Source of the DNA: Candidatus Woesearchaeota archaeon
Lineage (GTDB): Archaea > Nanobdellota > Nanobdellia > Woesearchaeales > GW2011-AR4
Assembly: GCA_016185945.1 (NCBI GenBank)
Contig: JACPMR010000010.1
Span: 62,001 to 126,000, forward strand
DNA length: 64,000 bases
Direction: 5' to 3'
The notes beneath the pieces are model-generated. The model had not been told where the DNA came from. It did no database searches and was given only the letters and a program-made list of their open reading frames with translations. Position 1 is the first letter of the stretch. Each line of letters opens with the position of its first letter. Both the position numbers and the translations under genes were made by a program. This document shows, in pieces, positions 26,633 through 36,973 of the stretch.

Positions 26633-27573
26633 AAAAATTAAAAGTTTTTGCACCAGGAACAATTGCAAATTTAGGTCCAGCTTTTGACATATTAGGGGTT
26701 GCCTTGGACAATATCGGAGATACTATTGAAGTAAAAGAAAACAATGAAGGTGTTTTAAAGATAAAAGAAATCAAGGGAAAAAACAAAAGAATACCTTTTG
26801 AAACAAATAAAAATGCAGTCACGCTCGGCTTTTTGGAAGTTAAAAAAATACTAAATATTGATTTTGGTGTTGATATAGTACTTGAAAAAGGATTGCCTAT
26901 AAGCGGCGGCTTGGGAGGAAGCTCTGCAAGCGCTGTTGCCGGAGTTTATGCTGCAAACCTTCTCGCAGGAAATAAACTAAAAAAAGAAGAATTATTGCCT
27001 GCTTGTGTTAATGTAGAGGGCATTCTCTCGGGATATCACGCAGATAATGTTGCTCCTTCTTTGCTTGGAGGATTTATTTTGATAAATTCTTACAATCCCC
27101 TGAGTGTTGTCAAATTAGGTATAATTAAAGATTTATATTTTGCAATTGCCCATCCTGATTTTGAGCTTGAAACAAGAAAATTAAGGGCAGTGCTTCCAAA
27201 ACACATTGAGCTAAAACAGCATGTCTTTAATTCCTCAAAAGCAGCTTCAATCATAGCTGCGATAATGAAAAAAGACGTCAAATTGTTAGGCAAAAGCATA
27301 CAAGACAATATTGTTGAGCCAGTAAGGTCTAAATTTATACCTGAATTTTATGATGTAAAAAAAGCTGCTTTGGATGCAGGCGCGTATGGAAGCTCTATCT
27401 CTGGCTCAGGACCTTCTGTGTTTGCTGTTACTGATGATAAAAAGAAAGCAGAAAGCATTGGAAAAGCGATGACAGAAGTGTTTTCAAAGAAGAATATTGA
27501 GTCAGAGTTTTATGTGTCGAAGGTTTCTATGGAAGGGGTAAAAAAGCTATTTAATAAATTATTTCTAAGATAA
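26629..27573 (+). CDS. thrB: Homoserine kinase
   Basis: 314 aa GHMP kinase: APGTIANLGPAFDILGVAL at the N-terminus, ATP loop PISGGLGGSSASAVAG near residues 90-105, and SISGSGPSVFAV near the C-terminus. It phosphorylates homoserine for thrC. Coupled to thrC by a four-base overlap; ends two bases from the convergent fused thrA gene. Confidence 0.95.
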   Translation: MKKLKVFAPGTIANLGPAFDILGVALDNIGDTIEVKENNEGVLKIKEIKGKNKRIPFETNKNAVTLGFLEVKKILNIDFGVDIVLEKGLPISGGLGGSSASAVAGVYAANLLAGNKLKKEELLPACVNVEGILSGYHADNVAPSLLGGFILINSYNPLSVVKLGIIKDLYFAIAHPDFELETRKLRAVLPKHIELKQHVFNSSKAASIIAAIMKKDVKLLGKSIQDNIVEPVRSKFIPEFYDVKKAALDAGAYGSSISGSGPSVFAVTDDKKKAESIGKAMTEVFSKKNIESEFYVSKVSMEGVKKLFNKLFLR

Positions 27574-27574
27574 T

Positions 27575-30253
27575 TTATACTGTCTGACTTGCTCGACGTG
27601 CAGCCTCCATTCTCAGAGTTTCTTGTGAATGAAGTGGTGCAACCTTATCATACACTCTCATTATTGGCTTATATTTAACATAACTAATTTGTCTACCAGG
27701 TGACTCTCCTCTCACTATCTTGCTGATTTCATCTAAATCGTGCATCATTGCAGATGCAGTTTCTTCAATTCCAGCGCCAGAGCCCGGACCTACAACTATA
27801 GCATTATCTTCACTTGGCTCTCCAGCAACTCCGAATAATACAATATTATCTTTGCCTTTTAACCTTCCAAATGCACTATCTTTAGGCACTTTTTTTAAAC
27901 CCACATTGATAGAATACATTCCTGTTTTTGTGTTATAGCTAATTTCTCCCACATACTTTAGCAAATAATCTTTTCCGGCTTCAGCTTGAAGTTCAGCAAA
28001 AGAGCCATCAAGAAGCCGTAATCTTTGTACAAACTGTTCTGAGTCCAATTGATTAATATCTTCCATTGGAAAAGTTCCTTTGCCATTTTTTTGTTCGTAT
28101 CTTTTAATAGCTGCATCAATGAATCTTTCATGATTTATTACACAATCAAAAATATCTATTCCATATTTTCTTGCAATTGTGCGCCATAAAATAATTACCT
28201 TCTCCAATACCCCTAATCCAGAATAATCTTCGAATGAATTTGATTGTGTTATTTTGTGGTCTATTGAGGCTTGCACAGCTTGTGAAAGAGTTATACCTCT
28301 TTCTAACTCCGCGTAAGTATATCCTAATCTTCCGCTAAAGCATACTTGCACTGTAACATATGGTGGATTTTCTGCTAGAATGTCCAATAAAGTTCCATGT
28401 ACTCCAAGGTCAGCTCCAACAGTTCCTCTTATGAATAATCGGTTGTCAAACATTGCACTAAATAACTTATCAACATTTTTCCTGAGCCAGTCTTGGTTGC
28501 GGGTTCCAGTAGGATCCTTTGCATATGGCTTTTTGTTGACAGAAATACCTGAAGCTCCTAGGCTGAGCGCATGCAACATAGTGCTGTCCATATTTTCATC
28601 AGGTGTTGCATCAACAACAACAAAATCCCCAGTACCCATTCCATAAACATTCTTGAAATTTCTATCTTGTGTGTAAACTGCACCATTTATCTTCATATCT
28701 TTGATTTTTTTGCCAGCGCTTCTCTGTGCAATCATTGATTCTAAATCTTCAGAACTGAAGCCACCAAGCTTGGCATAAACCCCACTTGTATCTAAAACTC
28801 CAACCACATTTAACCCAAGTTCGTCATACCTCTCCTTCACTCTTTTCAAAAATTCAAGTCCGATATCACCAAGCCCATACAACACAATATTGAGCCGCTT
28901 TAACTGATTATAGACTAAGTCAACAACTCTTCTAACATCTTGTTGCCTGACTGCCATTTGTATTGTATCTCCTGTTATAACAAGGGGGTGGCTTGCGTAC
29001 CATTCTGGTTCTTGGTACACTAATCCAAGAAGCGTTTTAATTTTTGATATATCGTGATTTGAGTTGCCTAATCCTTCGCCGCAAACTGTTACATGAGCTA
29101 CCTCATGACCCTGACCATCTTTTAAATTAGAAAGCACACCTATTCCTTTCATGCTGGAACGAGCTTTAATGGGCTCAGGAGTTATCAAAGTGCCAGGGTT
29201 TTCTGGATTAAATGAATTTCTTACGTAAATTTTAGGCTTTGCGCCTGTTTTACGAAGTATTTCCAATGAATTCTCTTGCAATACCTTCATGCCGCCATTT
29301 TGTGCTAATTGTGTCACTTCACTGTAAGATAAATGCTCTGCTATCTTGCTTGGCCTAATGCGCTCATCAACTAATAGAATGCCATCCTTATCTGAATAGA
29401 TTATAATTTCTTGAGCTCCAATAGCGGCGGCTAAAGCAATGGCTGTAACATTTGAGCCATCTCTTCCTAAAGTTGTTCTGTTTCCATTTTCATCCCTTCC
29501 TACAAATCCTGGATAAAATATAATTCTGTTTCTGTTCCTTTCCCTCAAACTTCTATGGTAGTTTGCTATTTCTGTTTCAAGGCTTCTATCAAGAAGTGTA
29601 GCATTAGTAAATTTAGAATCTGTGACGAACCCTGCTGTGCCGGGGTCTTCAACTACAACAACATATTGTCCCTCACAAGCCTTTAGTTGCTCATAAATTC
29701 TGCGCTCTCTTCTTCTTAAGCCAGAGCTCTGTAATTTGCTCTCCAAATCGCTGAACATTGCTTCTAATTTTCTTTGAACAACTGCAGCGACAATAGGCGT
29801 TGAGATTAATTCACCACTAGCGGCAAACATGTCAAGTAATTTTTCTCTTTCAATTGCTGTACCTTGATTTAATTGATCTAAGGTGTCCCTTGCAATTTGC
29901 TCAAGTTTAGATAGATTCGCATCCACTAAATTTTTATCAATGGCTAATTTTCTATCAAGCACGAGTTCATCTACGATTCCATAATGAATTTTCCTTACTT
30001 TAGCTATTTCACCAAGTGCTTTTTCTAAATTTCCGTTTAGAACATAATTTGCACCAGTAAGCAAGATGTCGGTGACTTTGGGTTCTTTTTTTCCATCTTT
30101 TTTTCCAGGCTCTACACCAAAAGCAGACATCACTGCATTTAATCCGACATCTAAATTAGCGAGATAATGGTCTATTGTTATGTCTGCAACATTTTCTATA
30201 TTCCTAGCACCGGATAAAGAACTTCCTCCAGCCTTAATTACTACACCATTCAT
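27575..30253 (-). CDS. thrA: Fused aspartate kinase-homoserine dehydrogenase
   Basis: 892 aa. Aspartate kinase domain: VIKAGGSSLSGARNIENVAD, then FVGRDENGNRTTLGRDGSNV and SDKDGILLVDERI. A middle ACT region (residues ~370-460) follows. Homoserine dehydrogenase domain: VLYGLGDIGLEFLKR (NAD(P) loop), DATPDEN, VNKKPYA, CFSGRLGYTYAELERGI, and EDYSG...LEK keeping the catalytic Asp and Lys. This is the enteric ThrA order. The gene is divergent from a second homoserine dehydrogenase. Separate lysC (32904) means two aspartate kinases. Confidence 0.92.
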   Translation of the reverse strand: MNGVVIKAGGSSLSGARNIENVADITIDHYLANLDVGLNAVMSAFGVEPGKKDGKKEPKVTDILLTGANYVLNGNLEKALGEIAKVRKIHYGIVDELVLDRKLAIDKNLVDANLSKLEQIARDTLDQLNQGTAIEREKLLDMFAASGELISTPIVAAVVQRKLEAMFSDLESKLQSSGLRRRERRIYEQLKACEGQYVVVVEDPGTAGFVTDSKFTNATLLDRSLETEIANYHRSLRERNRNRIIFYPGFVGRDENGNRTTLGRDGSNVTAIALAAAIGAQEIIIYSDKDGILLVDERIRPSKIAEHLSYSEVTQLAQNGGMKVLQENSLEILRKTGAKPKIYVRNSFNPENPGTLITPEPIKARSSMKGIGVLSNLKDGQGHEVAHVTVCGEGLGNSNHDISKIKTLLGLVYQEPEWYASHPLVITGDTIQMAVRQQDVRRVVDLVYNQLKRLNIVLYGLGDIGLEFLKRVKERYDELGLNVVGVLDTSGVYAKLGGFSSEDLESMIAQRSAGKKIKDMKINGAVYTQDRNFKNVYGMGTGDFVVVDATPDENMDSTMLHALSLGASGISVNKKPYAKDPTGTRNQDWLRKNVDKLFSAMFDNRLFIRGTVGADLGVHGTLLDILAENPPYVTVQVCFSGRLGYTYAELERGITLSQAVQASIDHKITQSNSFEDYSGLGVLEKVIILWRTIARKYGIDIFDCVINHERFIDAAIKRYEQKNGKGTFPMEDINQLDSEQFVQRLRLLDGSFAELQAEAGKDYLLKYVGEISYNTKTGMYSINVGLKKVPKDSAFGRLKGKDNIVLFGVAGEPSEDNAIVVGPGSGAGIEETASAMMHDLDEISKIVRGESPGRQISYVKYKPIMRVYDKVAPLHSQETLRMEAARRASQTV

Positions 30254-30416
30254 TTAACTTCAAATCAAAAAACTGAACTTATCATATTTAAATTTTTCCA
30301 CTTTTACTACTAAAGAGTAAATTAAAAAGATTTGAAAAAAGAAAAGTTTATAAAAGGTTGTGTGTAACCATTGGAAAATTATAACTACTATTAAATAAGA
30401 AAGATTGTGATATTAA

Positions 30417-31826
30417 ATGACTGAAAAATTAGGTTCAAGTTTAATAGTTCTTGGCGCAGGCGGAGTAGGCTCTAGCGTCTTGGAACAGATTATAGCAGGA
30501 AGCCATAATTTTATGCGTAGTTTAGGTGGAATAGTGGTTGTTGATAGCGGGCATTTGGTTTTAATTCCTTATGACTCTAATCTGGGGGCTGTTAATGAAG
30601 AACATTTGAAATTAGTTCTTGAAGCCAAAAGAAAAGTTGTTGATGGAAAACGTGGAAGTCTAGGTTCTTTAAGGGATAGATTAGATATTAGGGAAATAGG
30701 TGAACTTTGGGATTATATAAATAAAGAGGATTTAGCAATTAACACCTTGCCAACTGAGTTCTCCAATTCAGAATCAGGTAAAAAAACTCAAGATGCCCTA
30801 ACCGCAAGAATCAGAGAACCTTCTCCATTTCTTTTAGCTAATCATATTCCCATATCCGTTTTATACAACATACTAGCAATGCAAGAAGGTGCACACGTAG
30901 TCGACGCATCAAAATCAGCTTTTGGAAAAAGGGAGTATTATCAAGCAATAAATATGGTTGCTTCAAGTAATTGTGTTGATTACGATCCAAATGGAGCAAT
31001 TATGGGTCCAACAAGTGCTTTTGCAGTGTTAAGATGGCTTACCGAGCATAGTATTGGCATAAAGAGTGTAAGAGCAATACTTAATGGAGCCACAAATTAC
31101 ATTCTTGGACGGGCGAAAGAAATAAGTGTTGAAGGAGCTTTGAGAGAAGCACAAATTAGAAAGATTGCAGAGTCCGACCCTACAGCCGATATTGAAGGGT
31201 ACGATCCTGCGCAAAAATTAAGAGTGATTGGGAATTCTTTGGATTTAGACGTGCACCCAAAAGTATCTGGCATAGATGATAAGCATCGCGGCATCGATGG
31301 GGTTACTAATGAATATCTACAAAAAATAAGAGATAATGGTAAACTTAAACTTATTTGTACTTTAGATACTACAACTAGAGAGGCAATAGTGCGTCCTGAA
31401 ATAGTAAGTCCAGATGACCCACTTTATGATGTAGATGGTACACAAAATGCAATTGTTCTTACTTTAGACCAAAAACTAAGATTAATAGAGCCTGGAAATT
31501 TGGATATCATTCGGAAAAAAGATACCACCAAACCAGAACCGGATATACTAAAAATGCTACTTTCTATCTATAGGCATACAACTACTATCAGTGCCAATGG
31601 TACATCTACAGTCAGGGTTACTTATCCTTCATTAAGTGAAGGACATAGAGTATACAACCATTATAAAATACAATTTGTTTACGATCCAAGAAGAAACCAG
31701 CTAATAATTAAAGGTCCTGGAGCAGGTGCTGCTGAGACAGCTGCTGCATTATTAGATGCAGCATACGCTACATTAGAACGACGCGGAGCATTAGTTGTAC
31801 CTGCACGTAAGCTTATTACACTTTAA
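30417..31826 (+). CDS. Second homoserine dehydrogenase-like protein
   Basis: 469 aa. N-terminal Rossmann loop VLGAGGVGSSVLEQII; VDASKSAFGKREYY; the HSD catalytic part ILNGATNYILGRAKEIS followed by ESDPTADIEGYDPAQKLRVIG, with the Asp/Glu and Lys retained. The C-terminal ~130 residues include GPGAGAAETAAALLDAAY, as in the fused ThrA tail. It is divergent from thrA, with TATA-like GTTTATAAAAGG near 30344. It may be a specialised isoform, or act on a related aldehyde. Confidence 0.8.
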   Translation: MTEKLGSSLIVLGAGGVGSSVLEQIIAGSHNFMRSLGGIVVVDSGHLVLIPYDSNLGAVNEEHLKLVLEAKRKVVDGKRGSLGSLRDRLDIREIGELWDYINKEDLAINTLPTEFSNSESGKKTQDALTARIREPSPFLLANHIPISVLYNILAMQEGAHVVDASKSAFGKREYYQAINMVASSNCVDYDPNGAIMGPTSAFAVLRWLTEHSIGIKSVRAILNGATNYILGRAKEISVEGALREAQIRKIAESDPTADIEGYDPAQKLRVIGNSLDLDVHPKVSGIDDKHRGIDGVTNEYLQKIRDNGKLKLICTLDTTTREAIVRPEIVSPDDPLYDVDGTQNAIVLTLDQKLRLIEPGNLDIIRKKDTTKPEPDILKMLLSIYRHTTTISANGTSTVRVTYPSLSEGHRVYNHYKIQFVYDPRRNQLIIKGPGAGAAETAAALLDAAYATLERRGALVVPARKLITL

Positions 31827-31839
31827 AGGTTTAAGCCTT

Positions 31840-32898
31840 TTAATTTCTATTCAAACCAACCCCCTTCACCTTCATCAATTCAGCATTCAATATAGCAGCT
31901 CCCGCAGCCCCTCTTATTGTGTTGTGGCTTAAAACTAAAAATCTGTAATCCAAGATATTACATTTTCTTATTCTTCCAACAGCAACTGCCATTCCATTGC
32001 CTAAGTCCCTGTCATACTTTGGCTGTGGCCTGTCTATTTCTTCCCGAACAATAATAGGCGGGTTAGGTGCAGATGGAAGATTTAATTTTTTCAATGGATT
32101 GAAATTCTTGAAGGCGTTTTTGATTTCATCTAATGTCGCTTTTCTACCTAATTCGACATTAACAGCTTCCAAATGCCCGTCTTTGACATTTACCCTATTG
32201 CATTGAGCGCTTACTTTTATATCTGCATAAACAAACTTGTCATTTTTAACATTTCCCAATAACTTCAATGACTCTGACTCCATTTTTTCCTCTTCTCCGC
32301 CAATGTAAGGAACTACATTATCCAAAACGTCAAGAGAAGCAACTCCTGGGTAGCCGGCTCCGCTTACTGCCTGCATTGTCGTTACAAATACTTTCTTAAG
32401 CCCAAATGCATCCTGCAGTGGCTTTAGTGCCATAACTAACCCCATTGCAGAGCAGTTGGGGTTCGTTACAATAAATCCCTTTCCAAATCTCTGCTTTTGC
32501 TTTTTGATTATGGACAAATGCTCTGGATTAACCTCTGGAATAAGCAATGGCACATCATTATCCATTCTATGGTTTCTGGAATTGGATGATACAACATAGC
32601 CATTTTTTGCAAACTCCTCTTCTATTGGCCCTGCAACTGACGAATCCAAAGCTGAAAATATAATCCTGCAGTCTAAATTCGGCTTGCATTCTTTAACCTT
32701 CATTTTTCTTACTTTATTAGGAATCTCGGCACTTACTTTCCATCTTCCTTCCATTGCCTCTTCGTAAGTTTTACCTGCGCTTTTCTCTGATGCAGCAAGT
32801 TCTGCAATCTCAAACCAAGGATGGCTTTGCAATAAATCAATAAAACGCTGTCCAACCATTCCTGTTGCCCCTAAAATTCCAACTTTGATTTTGTTCAT
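31840..32898 (-). CDS. asd: Aspartate-semialdehyde dehydrogenase
   Basis: 352 aa: GILGATGMVGQRFIDLLQSHPWF (NADP loop), FVTNPNCSAMGLV with the catalytic Cys, and AQCNRVNVKDGHLEAV with the substrate Arg. Archaeal/fungal-type Asd. It makes the branch-point aldehyde for the Lys and Thr arms. ATG at 32898 is chosen because GGGTGAT, overlapping the lysC stop, forms its Shine-Dalgarno. Operon with lysC. Confidence 0.95.
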   Translation of the reverse strand: MNKIKVGILGATGMVGQRFIDLLQSHPWFEIAELAASEKSAGKTYEEAMEGRWKVSAEIPNKVRKMKVKECKPNLDCRIIFSALDSSVAGPIEEEFAKNGYVVSSNSRNHRMDNDVPLLIPEVNPEHLSIIKKQKQRFGKGFIVTNPNCSAMGLVMALKPLQDAFGLKKVFVTTMQAVSGAGYPGVASLDVLDNVVPYIGGEEEKMESESLKLLGNVKNDKFVYADIKVSAQCNRVNVKDGHLEAVNVELGRKATLDEIKNAFKNFNPLKKLNLPSAPNPPIIVREEIDRPQPKYDRDLGNGMAVAVGRIRKCNILDYRFLVLSHNTIRGAAGAAILNAELMKVKGVGLNRN

Positions 32899-32903
32899 GT
32901 TTA

Positions 32904-34223
32904 TCACCCAAAAAATTCTTGATGCAGAGTTTTGACTGCTTTATCTGCGTCTTTTCCATCAACAACAAAAGTTACGTTTATTTTTGATGCCCCCTGGGAT
33001 ATCATCTCGACATTGATTTTCTTTTTTCCCAAAGCTGTAAATGTAGCACCCCCTATTCCCGGAGTGTATTTCATTCCCTCCCCAACTACACAGATAACTG
33101 CTTTGTCATTGGCAACTTCAACATCTGCAAATTCCTTCAGTTCATTCACTATGTAATTAAGATTTTCGCCGTTGTCAATAGTCAATGAAACGCTAACCTC
33201 TGATGTTGTGACTACATCAATGCTTTTCTTGTAGTCGTCAAAAATGTCAAATATCCTCGCCAGAAATCCATAGGCGCCAAGCATCCTGGTTGAGTCAATA
33301 TGGACAACCGTAATGTTTTTCTTGCATGCAATTGCCTTTACCGTCCTATCGGCTTTTCCCGCTTTGTTGACTATTGTGGTTCCTTTTCCTTTTGGATTGA
33401 ACGAATTCAAAACCTTGACAGGAATGTTTTTGTCCATTGCAGGCAGAATTGTTTTAGGATGCAAAACTCTAGCTCCAAAATAAGCAAGCTCAGATGCCTC
33501 TTCAAAAGAAACTTTTTCTATAGTTTTGGCATTTTTTACAATTCTGGGGTCAGTTGTCATGATTCCATCAACATCAGTCCAAATCTGGATTTCTTCTGCA
33601 CCGATTGCAGCGCCAATAATTGCTGCTGTGTAATCAGAGCCGCCCCTGCCGAGAGTTGTTATATCCCCAGCTTCTGTTTTTCCAATAAATCCAGTTATCA
33701 CAGGGATATGATTCAATTTTTTGATATTATTTTTCAGATTTGTATAAGCGATGGCAAGCGGTTCTGCGCTGCCAAATTCAGCGTCAGTCAAAAATCCAAG
33801 TTCCCATGAGTTGTATGCCTTGGCTTTTACTCCAATTTTGTTTAACTGCTCTGCAACAATCTTTGATGATATTCTTTCTCCAAATGACTGGAAATAGTCA
33901 AGTATTTCTTCATCGATATTTTTATTTGATTTTGTTTTATTGACTAAATTCGATAATTCCTGCAAGTCATTTTCTATTAAGGATTTATCTAATTCTAATT
34001 GTTCTATGATTTTATAATGTGTTTTTTTGATTAAATCAAAAGTTTCATCTCTTTTATCTTCTGCGCTTTCCTTGGCAAGTTTTATCAAATTGTCTGTTAT
34101 TTTTGTAACAGCAGAAACTACTACGACAGGATTCTTTTTAATATAAGATTTGACAATACTTGCAACATTCTTTATCCTATCTGAATTTCCTACAGATGTT
34201 CCGCCAAATTTCATTATTATCAT
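32904..34223 (-). CDS. lysC: Monofunctional aspartate kinase
   Basis: 439 aa: MKFGGTSVGNSDRI at the start, ITTLGRGGSDYTAAIIGAAIGA and WTDVDGIMTTDPRIV in the kinase domain, and two ACT domains at the C-terminus (VVHIDSTRMLGAYGFLARIF; GVASK-like GISQGASKINVTFVV). ACT domains imply feedback control, probably by lysine given the neighbouring dap genes. Second aspartate kinase of the window; coupled to asd. An R1 repeat lies 53 bp upstream. Confidence 0.95.
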   Translation of the reverse strand: MIIMKFGGTSVGNSDRIKNVASIVKSYIKKNPVVVVSAVTKITDNLIKLAKESAEDKRDETFDLIKKTHYKIIEQLELDKSLIENDLQELSNLVNKTKSNKNIDEEILDYFQSFGERISSKIVAEQLNKIGVKAKAYNSWELGFLTDAEFGSAEPLAIAYTNLKNNIKKLNHIPVITGFIGKTEAGDITTLGRGGSDYTAAIIGAAIGAEEIQIWTDVDGIMTTDPRIVKNAKTIEKVSFEEASELAYFGARVLHPKTILPAMDKNIPVKVLNSFNPKGKGTTIVNKAGKADRTVKAIACKKNITVVHIDSTRMLGAYGFLARIFDIFDDYKKSIDVVTTSEVSVSLTIDNGENLNYIVNELKEFADVEVANDKAVICVVGEGMKYTPGIGGATFTALGKKKINVEMISQGASKINVTFVVDGKDADKAVKTLHQEFFG

Positions 34224-34275
34224 TTTTAATTTTTTGATTTTTATTTTAATTATTTTATTTTTTAATATTTTAAAT

Positions 34276-34492
34276 TTTCAATCTGTCTGCGACGCATGCT
34301 ACTGCGCGTCGGCATTCTGCTGTGGAGGTTGCATTACTTTGTGCTCCTCCTCCGCGCCTATCTATTTAACACAAGTCAGGCGAACTTTCCTGAGCTGGGT
34401 TCCCATCAACGACAAAATTCGTTGACACTTTAGTCAAGTTGGGCATAAAGCCAAACGAACTTTGCAGATGCTGGGAAGCGACGTATTTTGAA
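34276..34492 (+). repeat. R1 structured repeat, copy d
   Basis: Starts TTTCAATC and ends ATTTTGAA. The apical loop of the 3' module is enlarged with its own hairpin TCAACG-acaaaatt-CGTTGA. The core GCGCGTCGGCATTCTGCTG and TGTGCTCCTCCTCCGCGCC are well kept. It fills the 307-bp gap between dapL and lysC. Confidence 0.85.
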
Positions 34493-34530
34493 TTTTTGAT
34501 TAAATGTTTTTATTGTCATTATTGTTTTCT

Positions 34531-35706
34531 TTACCTCAAATATCTCTTTATTCTTTCAGCAGCTTTTTTAGTTTCATCTAGTGTCGGAACCAATGCAAAC
34601 CTTACATAATTTTCTCCTGGATTCAAGCCGTTGAATTTTTTTGAAATCCAAGCACCTGGTGTAACTACGACAGCAATTTCCTTTTGCAGGAGTTTTTTTG
34701 CAAATTCCACTGAGTTAATGCCCTTTGGCGTTTTCTGCCAGATGTAAAGGGTTGCATTAGGAGTGCAATCTTCCAAGCCGGCTGAAACTAAGGCATCAAC
34801 CAGAATGTCTCTTTTTTCTTTGTATTCTTGTCTCATTTTTTCTACATGCTTTTCGTCGCTTAAAGCAGCAATTGCAGCATCCTGAATAAAAGTAGGAGTG
34901 CCAGAGTCAATATTAGTCTTTAATTTCTTGAAAGCAGAAACTATGCTTTCATCTCCGGCAACCCAGCCAATCCTGTAGCCAGTCATTGCGCTTCTCTTTG
35001 AGAATGATTGGAATGAAACAACTCCTTCTTTCGAGAATTCCAAAATTGAATGCGGCTTCTTCCCGTAATAAATTTCTGTATAGCATTCATCGCTTGCAAC
35101 AATTATGTTGTTGTCGTGCCCAAAATCAATTGCTTCCCTGAAGAATTCTTCTGTTGCAACTGCTCCAGTAGGATTGTTTGGGTAGTTAATCCATAAAATC
35201 TTTGTTTTCTTTACAATTTCTCTGGGAATGCTGCTCAAGTCCATCAGATAATCCTTTTCTTTCAGCAAAGGAACATAATAGCTTCTGCCTTCTGCAAATA
35301 AAGTGCCCCTTTCATACGGAGGATAACCAGGATTCGGCATTATTACATAATCTCCTAGGTTAAGAAATGCCTCTGGAAAATTAAACACAGCTTCTTTTGC
35401 TCCTATTGTGGAGGTTATTTCCTTTTGGTAATCCAGATTAACCCCAAATCTTCTTCTTGTCCATTCAGCAAGTGCTTTCCTGTACTCATCTGTGCCAATG
35501 TAACTGGGATAGCCAGAACTTTTTCTTTCATCAACTGCTTTCTTTATTGCATTTCTCACTATTTCGGGAGTCGGTTCTTTTGGATCGCCAACTCCAAAAT
35601 CAATTGGAGCTATGCCTGATTTTCTCAGCTTTGCAACTTCATTGTCTACTTCCGCAAAGGCATATCCTGTAAGACTGCTTAATCTGTTTGAGATTTTTGT
35701 TTGCAT
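34531..35706 (-). CDS. Class I/II aminotransferase, likely LL-DAP aminotransferase
   Basis: 391 aa fold-type I PLP enzyme: YPSYIGTDEYRKALAEW, NPGYPPYERGTL, WINYPNNPTGA, and SFSKRSAMTGYRIGW with the PLP Lys. Its place downstream of dapB, dapA and lysA suggests the DapL (LL-diaminopimelate aminotransferase) or succinyl-DAP transaminase step. No dapD, dapE or dapF is in the window, so the exact route cannot be decided here. GTGATG precedes the ATG. Confidence 0.85.
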   Translation of the reverse strand: MQTKISNRLSSLTGYAFAEVDNEVAKLRKSGIAPIDFGVGDPKEPTPEIVRNAIKKAVDERKSSGYPSYIGTDEYRKALAEWTRRRFGVNLDYQKEITSTIGAKEAVFNFPEAFLNLGDYVIMPNPGYPPYERGTLFAEGRSYYVPLLKEKDYLMDLSSIPREIVKKTKILWINYPNNPTGAVATEEFFREAIDFGHDNNIIVASDECYTEIYYGKKPHSILEFSKEGVVSFQSFSKRSAMTGYRIGWVAGDESIVSAFKKLKTNIDSGTPTFIQDAAIAALSDEKHVEKMRQEYKEKRDILVDALVSAGLEDCTPNATLYIWQKTPKGINSVEFAKKLLQKEIAVVVTPGAWISKKFNGLNPGENYVRFALVPTLDETKKAAERIKRYLR

Positions 35707-35712
35707 AGAACA

Positions 35713-36972
35713 TCACTTAAAGTTTTTAACTCCTGCAAAATCCAATGTTGCAAAATAATCCTCAACAGTTTCTGCCCTTCTGATTTGTGCAACGCTTCCA
35801 TCTTCTCTTAAAAGAAGCTCTGCTGAGCGAAGCTTTCCGTTATAGTTGAAGCCCATTGCAAATCCATGAGCGCCTGCATCATGTATTACAAGTATGTCTC
35901 CTCTTTCTATTTCAGGCAATTTCCTGTTTATTGCAAACTTGTCATTGTTCTCGCACAAAGAGCCAGTTACATCATAGACATTATTATATGGATCATTCTC
36001 TTTTCCTAAAACTGTTACATGATGATAAGCACCATAAATTGCAGGGCGCATTAAGTTAGCCATGCATGCATCTGTCCCTACAAAATTCTTATAGGTATGT
36101 TTTAGATGGAGTACTCGAGTTACTAAATAACCATAAGTGCCTGTAATTAATCTGCCGCATTCCATGAATATTTTAACAGGATGCAAATTGTTTTTTACAA
36201 TAATATTATTGTATGCATTTTTAACACCTCTTGCAATGTTTTCATACGAAACTGGTTTGTCCTCTAGCTTGTATGGAATGCCGATGCCCCCTCCCAAGTT
36301 GATAAATTCCAGCTTTATCCCTGTTTTTTGGTAAACTTCAACTGCAAGCTCAAACAGCATTCTGGCTGTCTCAATAAAATAATCCTCATTCAGCTCGTTT
36401 GAAATTATCATTGTATGCAACCCAAATCTTTTTGCGCCTTTTGACTTGAGTATTTTGTATGCTTCAAAAATTTGTTCTCTTGTCAATCCATATTTTGCCT
36501 CTTCTGGCTTGCCAATTATGTCAGTGCCTTTTCTTGCAGTGCCTGGATTAAACCTTAGGCAAATCACATTAGGAATGCCTGTTGCTTTTTCAAGAAACTC
36601 TATATGGCTTATATCATCTAAGTTTATTATTGCACCAAGCTGCTTTGCCTTCTGGTATTCAATTGCTGGAGTGTCATTTGAGGTAAACATTATTTCTTCT
36701 CCTCTAATTCCAACTTTTTCCGACATTAAAAGCTCTGGCAAAGAGCTGCAGTCAACTCCAAAGCCCTCTTCATGCAAAATTTTTAGAATGTACGGGTTTG
36801 GCGTGGCTTTTACTGCAAAATACTCTTTAAAGCCCTCAAGTATGCTAAATGCTTTCAAAAACCTTCTTGCATTTTTCCGAATAGCCATTTCATCATAAAT
36901 GTGAAAAGGCGTCGGATATTTTTTTATTATACCCAATACTTTTTCCTTTGAAAACGGAAGAATTTTCTTCAT
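35713..36972 (-). CDS. lysA: Diaminopimelate decarboxylase
   Basis: 419 aa alanine-racemase-fold PLP enzyme. EYFAVKATPNPYIL contains the PLP Lys; GLHTMI, FINLGGGIGIPY, MECGRLITGTYGYLV and VTGSLCENNDKFA follow, giving the Cys/Glu substrate site. It releases CO2 from meso-DAP to give lysine. Related CANSDC or ornithine decarboxylases share the fold, but the dap neighbours favour LysA. Confidence 0.92.
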   Translation of the reverse strand: MKKILPFSKEKVLGIIKKYPTPFHIYDEMAIRKNARRFLKAFSILEGFKEYFAVKATPNPYILKILHEEGFGVDCSSLPELLMSEKVGIRGEEIMFTSNDTPAIEYQKAKQLGAIINLDDISHIEFLEKATGIPNVICLRFNPGTARKGTDIIGKPEEAKYGLTREQIFEAYKILKSKGAKRFGLHTMIISNELNEDYFIETARMLFELAVEVYQKTGIKLEFINLGGGIGIPYKLEDKPVSYENIARGVKNAYNNIIVKNNLHPVKIFMECGRLITGTYGYLVTRVLHLKHTYKNFVGTDACMANLMRPAIYGAYHHVTVLGKENDPYNNVYDVTGSLCENNDKFAINRKLPEIERGDILVIHDAGAHGFAMGFNYNGKLRSAELLLREDGSVAQIRRAETVEDYFATLDFAGVKNFK

Positions 36973-36973
36973 T

